Shown here in pieces: positions 26,112 through 34,953 of a stretch of 44,755 nucleotides of DNA. Every line of letters begins with the position of its first letter. The first letter of the stretch is position 1. The stretch is from assembly GCA_964412555.1 (NCBI GenBank), contig CAYPPG010000063.1, forward strand, positions 1 through 44,755. The letters run 5' to 3'. Below the pieces are notes generated by a model. It searched no databases. It saw nothing but the letters and a program-made list of their open reading frames with translations, and was not told the DNA's origin. The translations under genes and the position numbers were made by a program. The DNA is from CAYPPG01 sp964412555 (GTDB taxonomy: Bacteria > Hinthialibacterota > Hinthialibacteria > Hinthialibacterales > Hinthialibacteraceae).

Positions 26112-26450
26112 CTAAGCGGCGCTTTTCTTTTTTACTTTGCCATTGGTGCCGCTTGTTTCCTTTTTGGCTTTTGTCTCGGTTTTATCGTCAGTCTTCGTTT
26201 TGGATGTATCCTCTGATTTGGAAGTCTCTTTTTGTTCGCCAGAGGTTTCAGTTGGAGGAGATTGCCTTTTGTAATCGGTTTCATAGAAACCGGAGCCTTT
26301 GAAGATAATGCCCGCACCGCATCCAATCAATCGCTGGACACTGCCGTGTGTTTTACATTCCGGGCAATCCTGAATCGGGTCATCTTTCATGGATTGGAAT
26401 TGCTCGAATTCAAATCCGCATTTCTTACAGAGATAATCATAAGTCGGCAT
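26112..26450 (-). CDS. FmdB-family zinc-ribbon protein
   Basis: The frame is open to 26558, but the family always starts M-P-T-Y-D-Y. That methionine at 26450 has AGGAGG upstream (spacing about 11), so I use it. The 112-residue product has two CxxC zinc knuckles (C8/C11 and C29/C32) and G-C-G-A-G-I-I-F-K-G-S-G-F-Y-E-T-D-Y, the conserved end of the FmdB ribbon. A charged low-complexity tail rich in Lys, Thr, Ser and Glu follows. FmdB proteins are putative regulators of unknown mechanism. It sits between dnaK and the Bat genes on the same strand. Confidence 0.9.
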   Translation of the reverse strand: MPTYDYLCKKCGFEFEQFQSMKDDPIQDCPECKTHGSVQRLIGCGAGIIFKGSGFYETDYKRQSPPTETSGEQKETSKSEDTSKTKTDDKTETKAKKETSGTNGKVKKKSAA

Positions 26451-26651
26451 TACACTTTCATCCTCCTGATTCTCTTGAATTGCGCATGTCCCATTCCGGC
26501 GACAGGCGGACATGCATTGTAAAATCAAATGCTCTTCCAACCAACCAGTGTGGAACAAAAAGAAACGATACTTCCTTCTCTTCTTGAATAAATATCAAGA
26601 AATGCGACTTTTGACCAGTGCCCGCTTGTGTTAGCCGGATGCCCGATAGGT

Positions 26652-28610
26652 TTAATTGTCTTTTTCCACCGTATATTCCGCATCCACCACATCGTCATTG
26701 GATGTGGAAGTCTTGCCGGACTCGTCTCCTGCTTGAGACTGTGTCTGATCCGCGGAAGGACCGGCTTCCCCTTCTCCGCCACCAGCCGCTTGCTGAGCGG
26801 CTTGCTGTTTGGCGACTTCTTCATAAATGGCCTGCCCAAGCCGCTGGCTGACTTGTTCCAGCGCTTCTTTTTTCTCGCGAATGGCGTTTATATCAGTCCC
26901 TTCCAGGGCTGTTTTCAGTTCCTGAATGGCATTCTCGACGGAAGTTTTCTCTTCTGCGGAAATTTTATCTCCGTATTCCGACAACGATTTTTCGGTCGAA
27001 TAGGCTAAGGCATCGGCTTCGTTGCGGATTTGCGCTTCCTCGCGTTTCTTTTTATCTTCTTCCGCATGGAGCTCAGCGTCTTTCACCATATTTTGGATTT
27101 CATCTTCCGAAAGTCCGCTGGAGGATTCAATACGGATTTTTTGCTCTTTGCCCGTTCCCAGATCCTTGGCGGAAACGTGAAGAATTCCATTCGCATCGAT
27201 ATCGAACGTCACTTCGATCTGAGGAATCCCGCGCGGCGCCGGAGGAATACCCACCAAATCAAATCGTCCAATCGTCCGATTTTGAGAAGCGATTTCCCGC
27301 TCGCCTTGCAACACATGAATGGACACCGCCGGCTGATTGTCCGCCGCGGTCGAGAAGATTTGGCTTTTCCGTGTCGGAATCGTCGTGTTTCTTTCGATCA
27401 ATTTGGTAAACACATCGCCGAGAGTTTCAATCCCAAGAGACAGCGGAGTAACATCCAGCAAAAGGACATCTTTCACATCTTTTGTCAGCACACCCGCTTG
27501 AATAGCAGCGCCGATTGCAACCACTTCATCCGGATTGACGCCTCGATGAGGATCCTTACCGAACAGGTTTTTCACTGACTGCTGAACAAGAGGAATTCGT
27601 GTTGAGCCACCGACAAGGATTACTTCATCAATATCGGATGGTTGAAGACCGGCGTCACTCAGCGCTTTTTTGCACGGTCCCACGGTTCGATCAATCAATG
27701 GACGCGCCAACTGCTCGAATTTGGAACGGGAAAGCTTCATCTGCAAGTGCTTCGGACCGGAAGCGTCCGCTGTAATGAAGGGAATATCGAGAGAGGTTTC
27801 CAAGGTACTCGACAGTTCGCATTTTGCCTTTTCCGCCGCGTCTTTCAATCGCTGTAAAGCCATGGGGTCATTGCGGATATCGATTCCGCTTTCTTTTTTG
27901 AATTCATCGGCAATATAATCGATGACAACTTGGTCGATGTCGTCACCGCCAAGATGCGTATCTCCATTGGTGGATTTGACTTCAAAGACACCTTCACCGA
28001 GCTCGAGAATGGATATATCGAACGTTCCGCCACCGAAGTCGTACACGGCGATTTTTTCTTCTTTTTTCTTATCGAGACCGTAAGCCAATGCGGCGGCCGT
28101 CGGCTCGTTGATGATTCGCAGAACTTCCAATCCGGCAATACGGCCGGCATCTTTGGTGGATTGCCGCTGGCTGTCGTTAAAGTACGCCGGAACCGTAATG
28201 ACGGCCTGCGTTACTTCCTGCCCTAAATAATCCTCTGCGGTTTGCTTCATCTTTTGAAGAACGCGAGCCGAGATTTCTTCCGGTTTGTATGTTTTGTCGT
28301 CAACGCGAAAAATGGCATTATCTTCCGCCCCGGCTTCGACTTTGAACGGTACTTTTTTGATCTCTTCCTGGACCTCCGAATACCGGCGGCCGATAAAGCG
28401 CTTCGACGAAAAAACAGTCCGTGCTGGATTTGTGATTGCTTGCCGCTTGGCCACTTGGCCTACTAGCCGCTCTCCACTATCCGTAAAGGCAACCACGGAA
28501 GGGGTGGTGCGTCCACCTTCTGCATTGGTTATAACAACCGGCTCTCCTCCTTCGATGACGGATACAACAGAATTGGTTGTGCCTAAATCGATTCCTATAA
28601 CCTTACCCAT
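26652..28610 (-). CDS. dnaK: chaperone DnaK (Hsp70)
   Basis: A complete 652-residue Hsp70. The ATPase domain opens with G-K-V-I-G-I-D-L-G-T-T-N-S-V-V and contains I-N-E-P-T-A-A-A-L-A-Y-G and V-Y-D-F-G-G-G-T-F-D. The linker D-V-L-L-L-D-V-T-P-L-S-L-G leads into the substrate-binding domain and a helical lid ending in an acidic, Gln/Ala-rich tail. I start it at the ATG 28610 because GAGGAG is 7 nt upstream; the ATG two codons earlier is too close to it. It folds nascent and damaged proteins with GrpE, encoded just upstream. No dnaJ is seen in the window. Confidence 0.97.
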   Translation of the reverse strand: MGKVIGIDLGTTNSVVSVIEGGEPVVITNAEGGRTTPSVVAFTDSGERLVGQVAKRQAITNPARTVFSSKRFIGRRYSEVQEEIKKVPFKVEAGAEDNAIFRVDDKTYKPEEISARVLQKMKQTAEDYLGQEVTQAVITVPAYFNDSQRQSTKDAGRIAGLEVLRIINEPTAAALAYGLDKKKEEKIAVYDFGGGTFDISILELGEGVFEVKSTNGDTHLGGDDIDQVVIDYIADEFKKESGIDIRNDPMALQRLKDAAEKAKCELSSTLETSLDIPFITADASGPKHLQMKLSRSKFEQLARPLIDRTVGPCKKALSDAGLQPSDIDEVILVGGSTRIPLVQQSVKNLFGKDPHRGVNPDEVVAIGAAIQAGVLTKDVKDVLLLDVTPLSLGIETLGDVFTKLIERNTTIPTRKSQIFSTAADNQPAVSIHVLQGEREIASQNRTIGRFDLVGIPPAPRGIPQIEVTFDIDANGILHVSAKDLGTGKEQKIRIESSSGLSEDEIQNMVKDAELHAEEDKKKREEAQIRNEADALAYSTEKSLSEYGDKISAEEKTSVENAIQELKTALEGTDINAIREKKEALEQVSQRLGQAIYEEVAKQQAAQQAAGGGEGEAGPSADQTQSQAGDESGKTSTSNDDVVDAEYTVEKDN

Positions 28611-28658
28611 AATCATTCTCCTCTATCGTTATTTCTTTCTTGTTCTATTCATTTGGTC

Positions 28659-28739
28659 GGAGCGTGGGCACTTTGCCCGCATGGAGTGCGCCTTCGTTAT
28701 CTTGAGCGCTAAAAATGCGGACAGGGATGTCCGCGCTCC
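28659..28739. repeat. composite palindromic element between grpE and dnaK
   Basis: Outer arms GGAGCG (28659-28664) and CGCTCC (28734-28739) enclose two hairpins: GGGCA/TGCCC (28666-28670, 28674-28678) and GCGGACA/TGTCCGC (28717-28723, 28728-28734). The left unit closely matches the one at 41012-41035. It lies inside a likely operon, so it may adjust the grpE/dnaK transcript. Confidence 0.65.
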
Positions 28740-28753
28740 CAATATTTCTCTTC

Positions 28754-29443
28754 CTATTGTTCCTCTTTCTTCTCCGCCGGTTGCGTAGCGACTTGCACCT
28801 TGGGGGCTTGTAACACTCGGTCTTTCAAACAATAACCTGGAGTAAATTCGGCTACCACGGTTCCCGGTTCATATTCTTCCGTTTCTATATTCATGACCGC
28901 TTCATGAAAGCGAGGATCGAATGGTTTTCCCACGGATTCGAGCCGAACCAATCCATATTCCTGTAAGATGCTCATCATTTTGTTGTAAACCATTTCTACA
29001 CCGGAACGGTACGATTCGATGTCGGTTGTCTGATTGTCCGGGTGAAGCGCCCGCTCCATATTTTCAACGACTTCCACCAATTTTCGCATAATGTCTTCGA
29101 TTAAATACTCTTTCAATTCAATCCGCTCTTTTTGGGTTCGTTTGCGGAAATTGTCAAATTCAGCCTGAAGCCGTTTCAAATGATTCAAATACTCATCTCG
29201 TTCCTGCTTCACCTTGGCCAGTTCCACAAGTTCCTCAGACAGCTCCTCTTGTTCCTCTGTCGCTTCCTGGGTTTCCAGTACTGTCTCATTCTCGGTTGCA
29301 GGCTCGACAGATTCTTCCGGAATCGGCTCTCTTTGCTCTTCCTCTTTTCGCTTTTCTTCCACCGTGTTTTTCGTTTCCATATTTTCTGGTTTTTTTGTCT
29401 TTGTGAAATCTTCCCACTTGGGTGTGGATACATTCTTTTGCAT
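28754..29443 (-). CDS. grpE: nucleotide exchange factor GrpE
   Basis: The 229-residue protein has a long acidic, Glu-rich N-terminal extension (about 1-75) and then the helical dimerisation stalk (Y-L-N-H-L-K-R-L-Q-A-E-F-D-N-F-R-K-R). The family's beta-wing ends the chain (G-K-P-F-D-P-R-F-H-E-A-V-M, V-V-A-E-F-T-P-G-Y, V-L-Q-A-P-K-V-Q-V). It releases ADP from DnaK, which is encoded next. The ATG at 29443 is preferred over the one three codons upstream because AGGA then falls at the right distance. A palindrome (TTAGCACATTATGTGCTTG) sits about 42 bp upstream. Confidence 0.92.
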   Translation of the reverse strand: MQKNVSTPKWEDFTKTKKPENMETKNTVEEKRKEEEQREPIPEESVEPATENETVLETQEATEEQEELSEELVELAKVKQERDEYLNHLKRLQAEFDNFRKRTQKERIELKEYLIEDIMRKLVEVVENMERALHPDNQTTDIESYRSGVEMVYNKMMSILQEYGLVRLESVGKPFDPRFHEAVMNIETEEYEPGTVVAEFTPGYCLKDRVLQAPKVQVATQPAEKKEEQ

Positions 29444-29483
29444 GGGTACCATCCTATTCTTTTTGAATAAATTGAATGTATCG

Positions 29484-29502
29484 TTAGCACATTATGTGCT
29501 TG
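29484..29502. promoter_or_regulatory. short palindrome upstream of grpE (half-CIRCE-like)
   Basis: TTAGCAC ATTAT GTGCTTG contains the perfect core AGCACAT-T-ATGTGCT. The arms begin like the HrcA operator (TTAGCAC/GTGCTAA), but the spacer is 5 rather than 9 and the arms are shorter, so it is not a standard CIRCE. Position in the 75-bp gap before grpE suggests regulation. Confidence 0.3.
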
Positions 29503-29518
29503 CTTCTGTTCTGCTCAT

Positions 29519-30949
29519 TTAGAGCATGTTTTCCGTTTTCATTTTTAATAAATACCGCCCCCAATGTGTATCTACCAATCGATAAACTTCCAAAAGGATC
29601 GTTTCACCAGGGCGGATTGAACGAACCAGTCGTTTCAATTCATCCAATTTCTTTAATTCTTTTTTTTCAATGGATGTAATAATATCTCCACGTTGAATGT
29701 TCGCTTTTTCAGCCGCGCTGTTCGGTTCCACGGACAGTACTACCAATCCGTGATCTTGTTCTTCGATACCGTATCTTCGTTTCCACGGCGTATCGAGTCC
29801 CTGCAATTCCATTCCAAGCCATGAATAACGTTCCACTTCCTGCTGTGGAACTGGAATCGATATTGTTTCGTGTTTCCCTTCTCGAATAAGGCCTAATTCG
29901 AGTTGATTGCCTTTATGTTCTTCCAAACAGGCAAGAAAACTGACACTGTTCTTGACCGGTTTTCCATCGACTTCATAAATAATGTCTCGGCTCCTTATTT
30001 TTCCGGTACACAATCCAGAGGGAGAAACTTCGGCAACGACAACGCCCTCTAATTTTTTTTGCTGAGCCAAAGATCGATAATTACTGCGAAAGAATCGTTC
30101 CAAAGACGGTGTCAAATCACAAATCATCAATCCGATTTGATCTTCCAGGGAGAGCGTTTTATTCACCCAATAATCATAGACTTTTCTCACCCGAGACACC
30201 GGAATCGCAAAGCCGACACCGATTGATCCCCCCGATGGCGATAAAATCGCCGTATTCAATCCAATGAATTCACCATTGATATTGACGAGCGGGCCACCAC
30301 TATTGCCTCGGTTGATGTCCGAATTAGTTTGAATCAAATTATAGAGATGACGGCCTTTTTCATCTTCGATGCTCCGATTCAGCGCACTGATGATCCCATC
30401 CGTTACCGTAAAAGGTTGACCCATGGAATTCCCGATGGCGATCACCGTTTCACCGATCATGAGATCGTCGGAACGGCCCCACGGGAGGTAATGATTCGGC
30501 GGATCTCCTTCGATCCGCAAAATGGCTATGTCCGCCACCGGATCGGAACCGATGATCGTGGCTTCGTAAGTGGTGTTATCGTTATAAAAAGAGATAAAAA
30601 TTTTATCGGCCGGTCCGAAATCGTATTCCGTGACATGATTGTTGGTTACCACATAACCACCTTCTATAACAACTCCCGAACCAAGACCGGTAAGGTTATA
30701 GGTTTGTTCAAACAAATCATCGAAGAAAGGTGACCGAAAACGAAATGGAAAAGGCGAAACATCAACCGTCACATTTTTCGTCGTACTGATATTCACAACC
30801 GTCGGCAAAACTTTTTCCACCGCTTCCACTATAGGTGTACGTCTATCGTATGCGGCGGCATTCAAACCAATTATCGCGCATAACGCCAACGTTACACTCA
30901 TTGTTATTAACTGGCTGCGAATATTCATCATTTTCATGATTGTAGACAT
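29519..30949 (-). CDS. HtrA/DegP-type periplasmic serine protease with two PDZ domains
   Basis: The 476-residue form starts at ATG 30949, where a signal peptide begins. The upstream extension to 31114 begins with TTG, lacks a ribosome binding site and would bury that peptide. The trypsin-like domain has the full triad: His105 in V-T-N-N-H, Asp140 in V-A-D-I-A-I-L, Ser217 in N-R-G-N-S-G-G-P. Two PDZ domains follow (about 290-370 and 385-470; R-S-R-D-I-I-Y-E-V-D-G-K-P and I-Q-R-G-D-I-I-T-S-I). It acts as protease/chaperone on misfolded envelope proteins and heads the leftward stress-response block. A minus-strand promoter with a perfect TATAAT is at 31169-31174. Confidence 0.92.
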   Translation of the reverse strand: MSTIMKMMNIRSQLITMSVTLALCAIIGLNAAAYDRRTPIVEAVEKVLPTVVNISTTKNVTVDVSPFPFRFRSPFFDDLFEQTYNLTGLGSGVVIEGGYVVTNNHVTEYDFGPADKIFISFYNDNTTYEATIIGSDPVADIAILRIEGDPPNHYLPWGRSDDLMIGETVIAIGNSMGQPFTVTDGIISALNRSIEDEKGRHLYNLIQTNSDINRGNSGGPLVNINGEFIGLNTAILSPSGGSIGVGFAIPVSRVRKVYDYWVNKTLSLEDQIGLMICDLTPSLERFFRSNYRSLAQQKKLEGVVVAEVSPSGLCTGKIRSRDIIYEVDGKPVKNSVSFLACLEEHKGNQLELGLIREGKHETISIPVPQQEVERYSWLGMELQGLDTPWKRRYGIEEQDHGLVVLSVEPNSAAEKANIQRGDIITSIEKKELKKLDELKRLVRSIRPGETILLEVYRLVDTHWGRYLLKMKTENML

Positions 30950-31168
30950 AATTATTCTTTTCCTTTCCCGAGCAAGTTGTATTCCAGAAATGAAATTTTT
31001 ACCTAAATTCTTTGAAATCAAATGGATAGCATAAAAATATGACGGAACAATGATTCGTTCGAATGACTTGTCCAAATGATTTTGAGCCATAATGGCACGA
31101 GTACGCAAATTCAAAAATCACATGCTGTGCCAAATAGTCTCTTTGATGGCCTTTAGGAATTACTACTA

Positions 31169-31198
31169 ATTATACGATGTAAGCTTGAGATAAGTCAT
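31169..31198 (-). promoter_or_regulatory. candidate sigma70-type promoter for the HtrA gene
   Basis: On the minus strand ATGACT (31198-31193) is followed after 18 bases by a perfect TATAAT (31174-31169). This would give a 5-prime untranslated region of a little over 200 nt before the chosen start at 30949. Confidence 0.45.
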
Positions 31199-31249
31199 TG
31201 AAAAATGAGAACAAAACGATTGCTCGCCTATCCGGTGCAATTGGATACC

Positions 31250-31278
31250 TTGATCCGTTATCCCAGTTCATAGATACT
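31250..31278 (+). promoter_or_regulatory. weak candidate promoter for the DUF1080 gene
   Basis: TTGATC (31250-31255), 17-base spacer, GATACT (31273-31278): four of six matches in each box, about 45 bp before the start at 31326. The 30950-31325 gap is otherwise a divergent intergenic region with no gene. Confidence 0.3.
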
Positions 31279-31325
31279 GATTTTCGAACATTGACACTTT
31301 TTTAATGAGTAAAGGAGCAAAGGAT

Positions 31326-32351
31326 ATGACGAACAGAAAACAAGGTGCATTGCTGATCGTGGCTATAGGTTTGGCCTGTTTACCGATGATGGCCAATGCT
31401 GCCGATAATCCTTTTTTCGGTAACTGGGCGTTAACCCTTCCCAATGATGGCCCTGGTTGGTTGAGCATCTGGCAGGGCAACGGCTATATCGATGCGGATC
31501 TTCTCTGGTACGGAGGCAGCGTAGTCCCTGTAGTGAATGTCTGTATGGTTGACGAAGATACAATCAAAGTGACACGACACGCCAGAACAATCGTTCGCAA
31601 AAAAGATCCTCAAGGAAAGCCGATCCGGACTTCGACATTGTTCAATCACATTATTCTTAGCGTCAATGGCGATCAACTGGAAGGAAAAGTCTACACAGAA
31701 GATCCCAAAGGCTTACAAATGACCGAAGGCGATATCACAGGGAAACGAATTCCACCGCCACCGCCCTCTCCGGATCTCTCCGACATCGAATACGGCGATC
31801 CCCTCCGATTGTTCAACGGCGAAAATTTGGATGGTTGGAAACTGCTCAATCCTAATCGCGTGAATGGTTGGAAAGCGGAAGACGGTGTGCTCTCCAATTA
31901 CCCCGTTCAAAAAAGAGGCGAACCACACATTCCCTATGGCAACATCAGAACCGAGCAGGAATTCGAAGATTTCAACCTGAGACTGGAAGTGAAAGTCCCC
32001 AAAGGCAGCAACAGCGGTGTCTACCTCCGTGGATTGTATGAAGTCCAAGTGTCCGATTCATACGGACGTCCCCTCGACTCTCACAACATGGGCGCCATTT
32101 ACAGCCGAATTACCCCGAACGCCAGCGCCGAAAAACCCGCAGGCGAATGGCAGACACTCGACATGACACTGTGGAAACGGCACATCACCGTCATTTTGAA
32201 TGGAGAAACGATCATTCGCAATCAACCGGTTCACGGCTGTACCGGCGGCGCATTGACCTCCGATGAATTCAAACCCGGCCCGATCTATCTCCAGGGCGAT
32301 CACGGAGAAATCCATTACAGAAACATAGTGTTAACCCCAATTAAAAATTAG
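31326..32351 (+). CDS. exported DUF1080 (3-keto-disaccharide hydrolase family) protein
   Basis: A 341-residue exported protein starting at ATG 31326, chosen for AGGAG 8 nt upstream and because the signal peptide (about 1-25, ending M-A-N-A-A) follows directly. Residues about 27-140 form a beta-rich domain of unknown type. The C-terminal 180 residues are a clear DUF1080 laminin-G-like domain: L-F-N-G-E-N-L-D-G-W-K-L, F-E-D-F-N-L-R-L-E-V-K-V, N-S-G-V-Y-L-R-G-L-Y-E-V-Q-V and a final G-P-I-Y-L-Q-G-D-H-G-E-I-H-Y-R-N-I. This family includes 3-keto-disaccharide hydrolases and is common in Planctomycetota-like bacteria. It probably acts on oxidised sugars in the periplasm together with the nearby oxidoreductase. 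Confidence 0.88.
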   Translation: MTNRKQGALLIVAIGLACLPMMANAADNPFFGNWALTLPNDGPGWLSIWQGNGYIDADLLWYGGSVVPVVNVCMVDEDTIKVTRHARTIVRKKDPQGKPIRTSTLFNHIILSVNGDQLEGKVYTEDPKGLQMTEGDITGKRIPPPPPSPDLSDIEYGDPLRLFNGENLDGWKLLNPNRVNGWKAEDGVLSNYPVQKRGEPHIPYGNIRTEQEFEDFNLRLEVKVPKGSNSGVYLRGLYEVQVSDSYGRPLDSHNMGAIYSRITPNASAEKPAGEWQTLDMTLWKRHITVILNGETIIRNQPVHGCTGGALTSDEFKPGPIYLQGDHGEIHYRNIVLTPIKN

Positions 32352-32392
32352 TAACTCACCTTACGCACGAAGATGAAAATTGAAAGAGGGCA

Positions 32393-32422
32393 GCCAGGGC
32401 AAGATATCAGGTCTGCCCTGGC
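32393..32422. repeat. 9-bp inverted repeat (GCCAGGGCA/TGCCCTGGC)
   Basis: GCCAGGGCA (32393-32401) and TGCCCTGGC (32414-32422) are perfect complements with a 12-nt loop. It is the first of three different palindromes packed into the 200-bp gap after the DUF1080 gene. It could act in transcript ending, but no T-run follows. Confidence 0.7.
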
Positions 32423-32437
32423 GGAATCGTTCTCGTA

Positions 32438-32459
32438 GGGGCGGTTCGCGAACCGCCCC
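32438..32459. repeat. 22-bp perfect palindrome
   Basis: GGGGCGGTTCG followed directly by its own complement CGAACCGCCCC. The sequence has the build of interspersed palindromes known from many candidate-phylum and cyanobacterial genomes, which is established as a class though not checked here. Confidence 0.7.
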
Positions 32460-32480
32460 AACCGGCAATGCCCCATCGAT

Positions 32481-32498
32481 GCAGGCGAGGACGCCTGC
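32481..32498. repeat. 7-bp stem palindrome (GCAGGCG AGGA CGCCTGC)
   Basis: Perfect stem with a four-base loop, 21 bp after the previous palindrome; third of the cluster between DUF1080 and nth. Confidence 0.7.
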
Positions 32499-32551
32499 TC
32501 TACCAACAAAATAAGAAAACATTCCAATATGTGATGGAGTGAAACGGTACT

Positions 32552-33208
32552 TTGAATCCCATCGATATTCATGAAGCGGTTCACATACTCCGCAAAGTTG
32601 TTCCCCAATGGAAACCCCCGGCGGTGACGGTTGTCGCCGAAAAGAATCGGAACGCTTTCGATGTTTTAGTCTCCTGCATTCTCAGCCTGCGAACCAAAGA
32701 CGAAACCACCGCTTTAGCCTTCAAACGGCTCCGAAAACGCGCGAAAACGCCGCGTGGATTACTGCGCATACCCGACCAGGAACTTGCGCAAATCATCTAT
32801 CCGGTCGGCTTTTACAACCAAAAAGCCCGGCAATTGCATGAAATTTGTCGTGTTTTGCTCCGCGACTATGGAGGCAATGTTCCGGATACCGTCGAAGAAT
32901 TGTTGAAACTCAAAGGAGTCGGCCGCAAAACAGCGAATTTGGTGGTCACCCTTGGCTACAATCTTCCCGGTATCTGTGTAGATACTCACGTGCACCGGAT
33001 ATGCAACCGCTGGAATTACATTCAAACCAAAACTCCGGAACAAACCGAATTCGCTTTGCGGGAAAAACTCCCTGAAGAATACTGGATCGAATTCAACGAC
33101 CTCCTCGTAACCTACGGACAAAACCTCTGCACTCCCGTTTCTCCCAAATGTTCCCTCTGCCAACTTTCCTCTATCTGTAAGAAAATAGGCGTAACAAAAT
33201 TTCGTTGA
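32552..33208 (+). CDS. nth: endonuclease III (DNA glycosylase/AP lyase)
   Basis: A 218-residue base-excision repair enzyme that removes oxidised pyrimidines and cuts at the abasic site. The helix-hairpin-helix L-K-G-V-G-R-K-T-A-N carries the catalytic Lys at 126. The Asp of V-D-T-H-V-H-R is at 144. The C-terminal [4Fe-4S] loop has the exact C-x6-C-x2-C-x5-C spacing (193, 200, 203, 209). The start is a TTG at 32552 with a weak GGAG 12 nt upstream; no better start is in frame. It stands alone and may have its own promoter in the repeat-rich gap before it. Confidence 0.95.
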   Translation: MNPIDIHEAVHILRKVVPQWKPPAVTVVAEKNRNAFDVLVSCILSLRTKDETTALAFKRLRKRAKTPRGLLRIPDQELAQIIYPVGFYNQKARQLHEICRVLLRDYGGNVPDTVEELLKLKGVGRKTANLVVTLGYNLPGICVDTHVHRICNRWNYIQTKTPEQTEFALREKLPEEYWIEFNDLLVTYGQNLCTPVSPKCSLCQLSSICKKIGVTKFR

Positions 33209-33227
33209 AATCTGCAGCCATATATTT

Positions 33228-33269
33228 GTCTGAATCTGGATTGGCCAGGATAAGAAGATGGCCAGGATG
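33228..33269 (-). repeat. copy 1 of a 42-nt dispersed repeat (inverted relative to copies 2 and 3)
   Basis: The minus-strand reading contains ATCCTGGCCAATCCAGATTC, closely matching copy 2 at 33358-33401 and copy 3 at 34954-34994. Copies 1 and 2 face each other across 88 bp. Confidence 0.65.
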
Positions 33270-33357
33270 AAATATATGAAAGTGTTTTATGGCTATTCGA
33301 GAAGACAATCAAGAATCGCTAATAACTCGTCATATTTGTTCTTGCCTATCAATAAAG

Positions 33358-33401
33358 CATATCCTGTTCATCTTTGAATCCTGGCCAATCCCGATTCCGA
33401 C
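33358..33401 (+). repeat. copy 2 of the 42-nt dispersed repeat
   Basis: Contains ATCCTGGCCAATCCCGATTC and ends CCGAC. With copy 1 it forms an inverted pair enclosing 33270-33357, upstream of the Tat-oxidoreductase gene. Such a pair may fold in RNA or mark a small mobile element. Confidence 0.65.
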
Positions 33402-33492
33402 AATAAACAAAATCAACAAAAAAACCAGGTTATAGAACTATGGCATTTTCCAACCACTTGCAATACAATGGAAAAAACATTGGGGAGAAATC

Positions 33493-34950
33493 ATGAAAGA
33501 AAAGAACAACAATTCGTACCAAAATTCATCCACCCAATCCGAACAGAAAGTGAATAATAATTTATCTCGGCGAAAATTTATCAGCACAACTGCTGCTGCC
33601 GCAGCATTGTCAACCGGCTGCAGCAGCATGTCGAAAGTCGATGTTGTCCCGCGCGAAGTCATCGGCGGCCCCGGACAACCATCACCCAGTGAAAAGTTGA
33701 ATATCGCCGGAGTCGGCGTCGGCGGTGTCGGATACGGCCAGATGGGTAGCTGCGCCGATGGGAACAATATCGTTGCTCTCTGCGATGTGGACGATGAATA
33801 TGCCTCCCGCGCCTACCGTAAATGGCCGCAGGCGCGCAAATACCGCGACTTCCGCGCTATGCTCGATACGGAAACCGATATCGACGCCGTCTATGTCGGC
33901 ACCCCCGACCACACACACGCCATCATCGTGAAGGCCGCCATCGAAAAAGGCAAACACGTCTGCTGCGTGAAACCACTAACCCGCACGATCCATGAATCCC
34001 GCGTCTTGATGCATACCGCAAGAGATATGAAAGTCGCTACCCAGATTACCGCATCTTCGAACACCGATGACCGCGCCTGCACAACATGTGAATGGATCTG
34101 GAACGGCGCTATCGGCGATGTGCTCGAAGTGCATTGCTGGTCGAACCGCCCACTCTGGCCGCAAGGCATGGTTCGTCCGGAAGGGGCGGATCCCATCCCG
34201 GATACCTTCGATTGGCAAATGTGGCTGGGACCGGCCCCTCAGCGTCCATTCAAAGATGAGTGGCCGGAAGATCATCTGACCTTACAGCAATTGTTCAACA
34301 AAAATCCCCGCCGCGCTGTCTATCACCCTTGGAATTTCCGCGGTTGGTGGGATTTCGGCACTGGCGCGTTGGGCGATATGGGATGCCACCACTTCAATGC
34401 TGTCTTCCGGGCTTTGAAACTACGGTATCCAACCAGCGTTCACGCTTCCGCTACGAAAGTCATGGAGGAAACCACACCATTGGCCTCCATCGTGACATGG
34501 CAATATCCGGCACGCGCCGATATGCCCCCCGTCAAACTCTTCTGGTACGACGGCGGCCTGAAACCACCCCGCCCGGATGAATTGGATGGCAACGAAGATT
34601 GGCCGGCTGAAGGCAATATGCTCATCGGCACGGAAGGAATTCTATTGCTCAATAGCGGCAAACCGCGCCTGTTACCGGAATCCAGGGCAAAACGCTTCAA
34701 AGCCCCTCCCAAAGTGTTGGTACGCAAAAACAGCATCTGGAAAGAATGGTTCGAAGCCTGCAAAGGCGGCGAACCGGCCAGCTGCAACTTTGACCTAGCC
34801 GCCCCGCTAACCGAACATGTCCTCCTCGGCAACATCGCGATCCGCACCGGCAAAAATCTCGAATACAATGCCAACGCCATGAAATTCACGAACAACGAAG
34901 AGGCCAACCAATACGTCCAAGAACCGTATCACAACGGCTGGACCTTATAA
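33493..34950 (+). CDS. Tat-exported lipoprotein oxidoreductase, Gfo/Idh/MocA family
   Basis: The 485-residue protein has a Tat motif S-R-R-K-F-I (25-30) and an Ala-rich stretch ending L-S-T-G-C, so it is probably exported folded with its cofactor and lipidated at Cys43. The Rossmann nucleotide site is G-V-G-V-G-G-V-G (73-80). The usual E-K-P catalytic-lysine motif reads V-K-P (159-161), keeping the lysine. The C-terminal half is the typical beta-sheet substrate domain with W-N-F-R-G-W-W-D-F-G-T-G-A-L-G-D-M-G-C-H. It would oxidise or reduce a sugar-like compound with NAD(P) in the periplasm. The ATG has GGGGAG upstream. It sits between endonuclease III and the multidomain cytochrome, fitting a sugar-derivative pathway. 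Confidence 0.92.
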   Translation: MKEKNNNSYQNSSTQSEQKVNNNLSRRKFISTTAAAAALSTGCSSMSKVDVVPREVIGGPGQPSPSEKLNIAGVGVGGVGYGQMGSCADGNNIVALCDVDDEYASRAYRKWPQARKYRDFRAMLDTETDIDAVYVGTPDHTHAIIVKAAIEKGKHVCCVKPLTRTIHESRVLMHTARDMKVATQITASSNTDDRACTTCEWIWNGAIGDVLEVHCWSNRPLWPQGMVRPEGADPIPDTFDWQMWLGPAPQRPFKDEWPEDHLTLQQLFNKNPRRAVYHPWNFRGWWDFGTGALGDMGCHHFNAVFRALKLRYPTSVHASATKVMEETTPLASIVTWQYPARADMPPVKLFWYDGGLKPPRPDELDGNEDWPAEGNMLIGTEGILLLNSGKPRLLPESRAKRFKAPPKVLVRKNSIWKEWFEACKGGEPASCNFDLAAPLTEHVLLGNIAIRTGKNLEYNANAMKFTNNEEANQYVQEPYHNGWTL

Positions 34951-34953
34951 AAT

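Noticed and set aside
30950..31114. 55-codon upstream extension of the HtrA-type protease
   Set aside because: Begins with TTG without a ribosome binding site and would place about 55 residues before the signal peptide.
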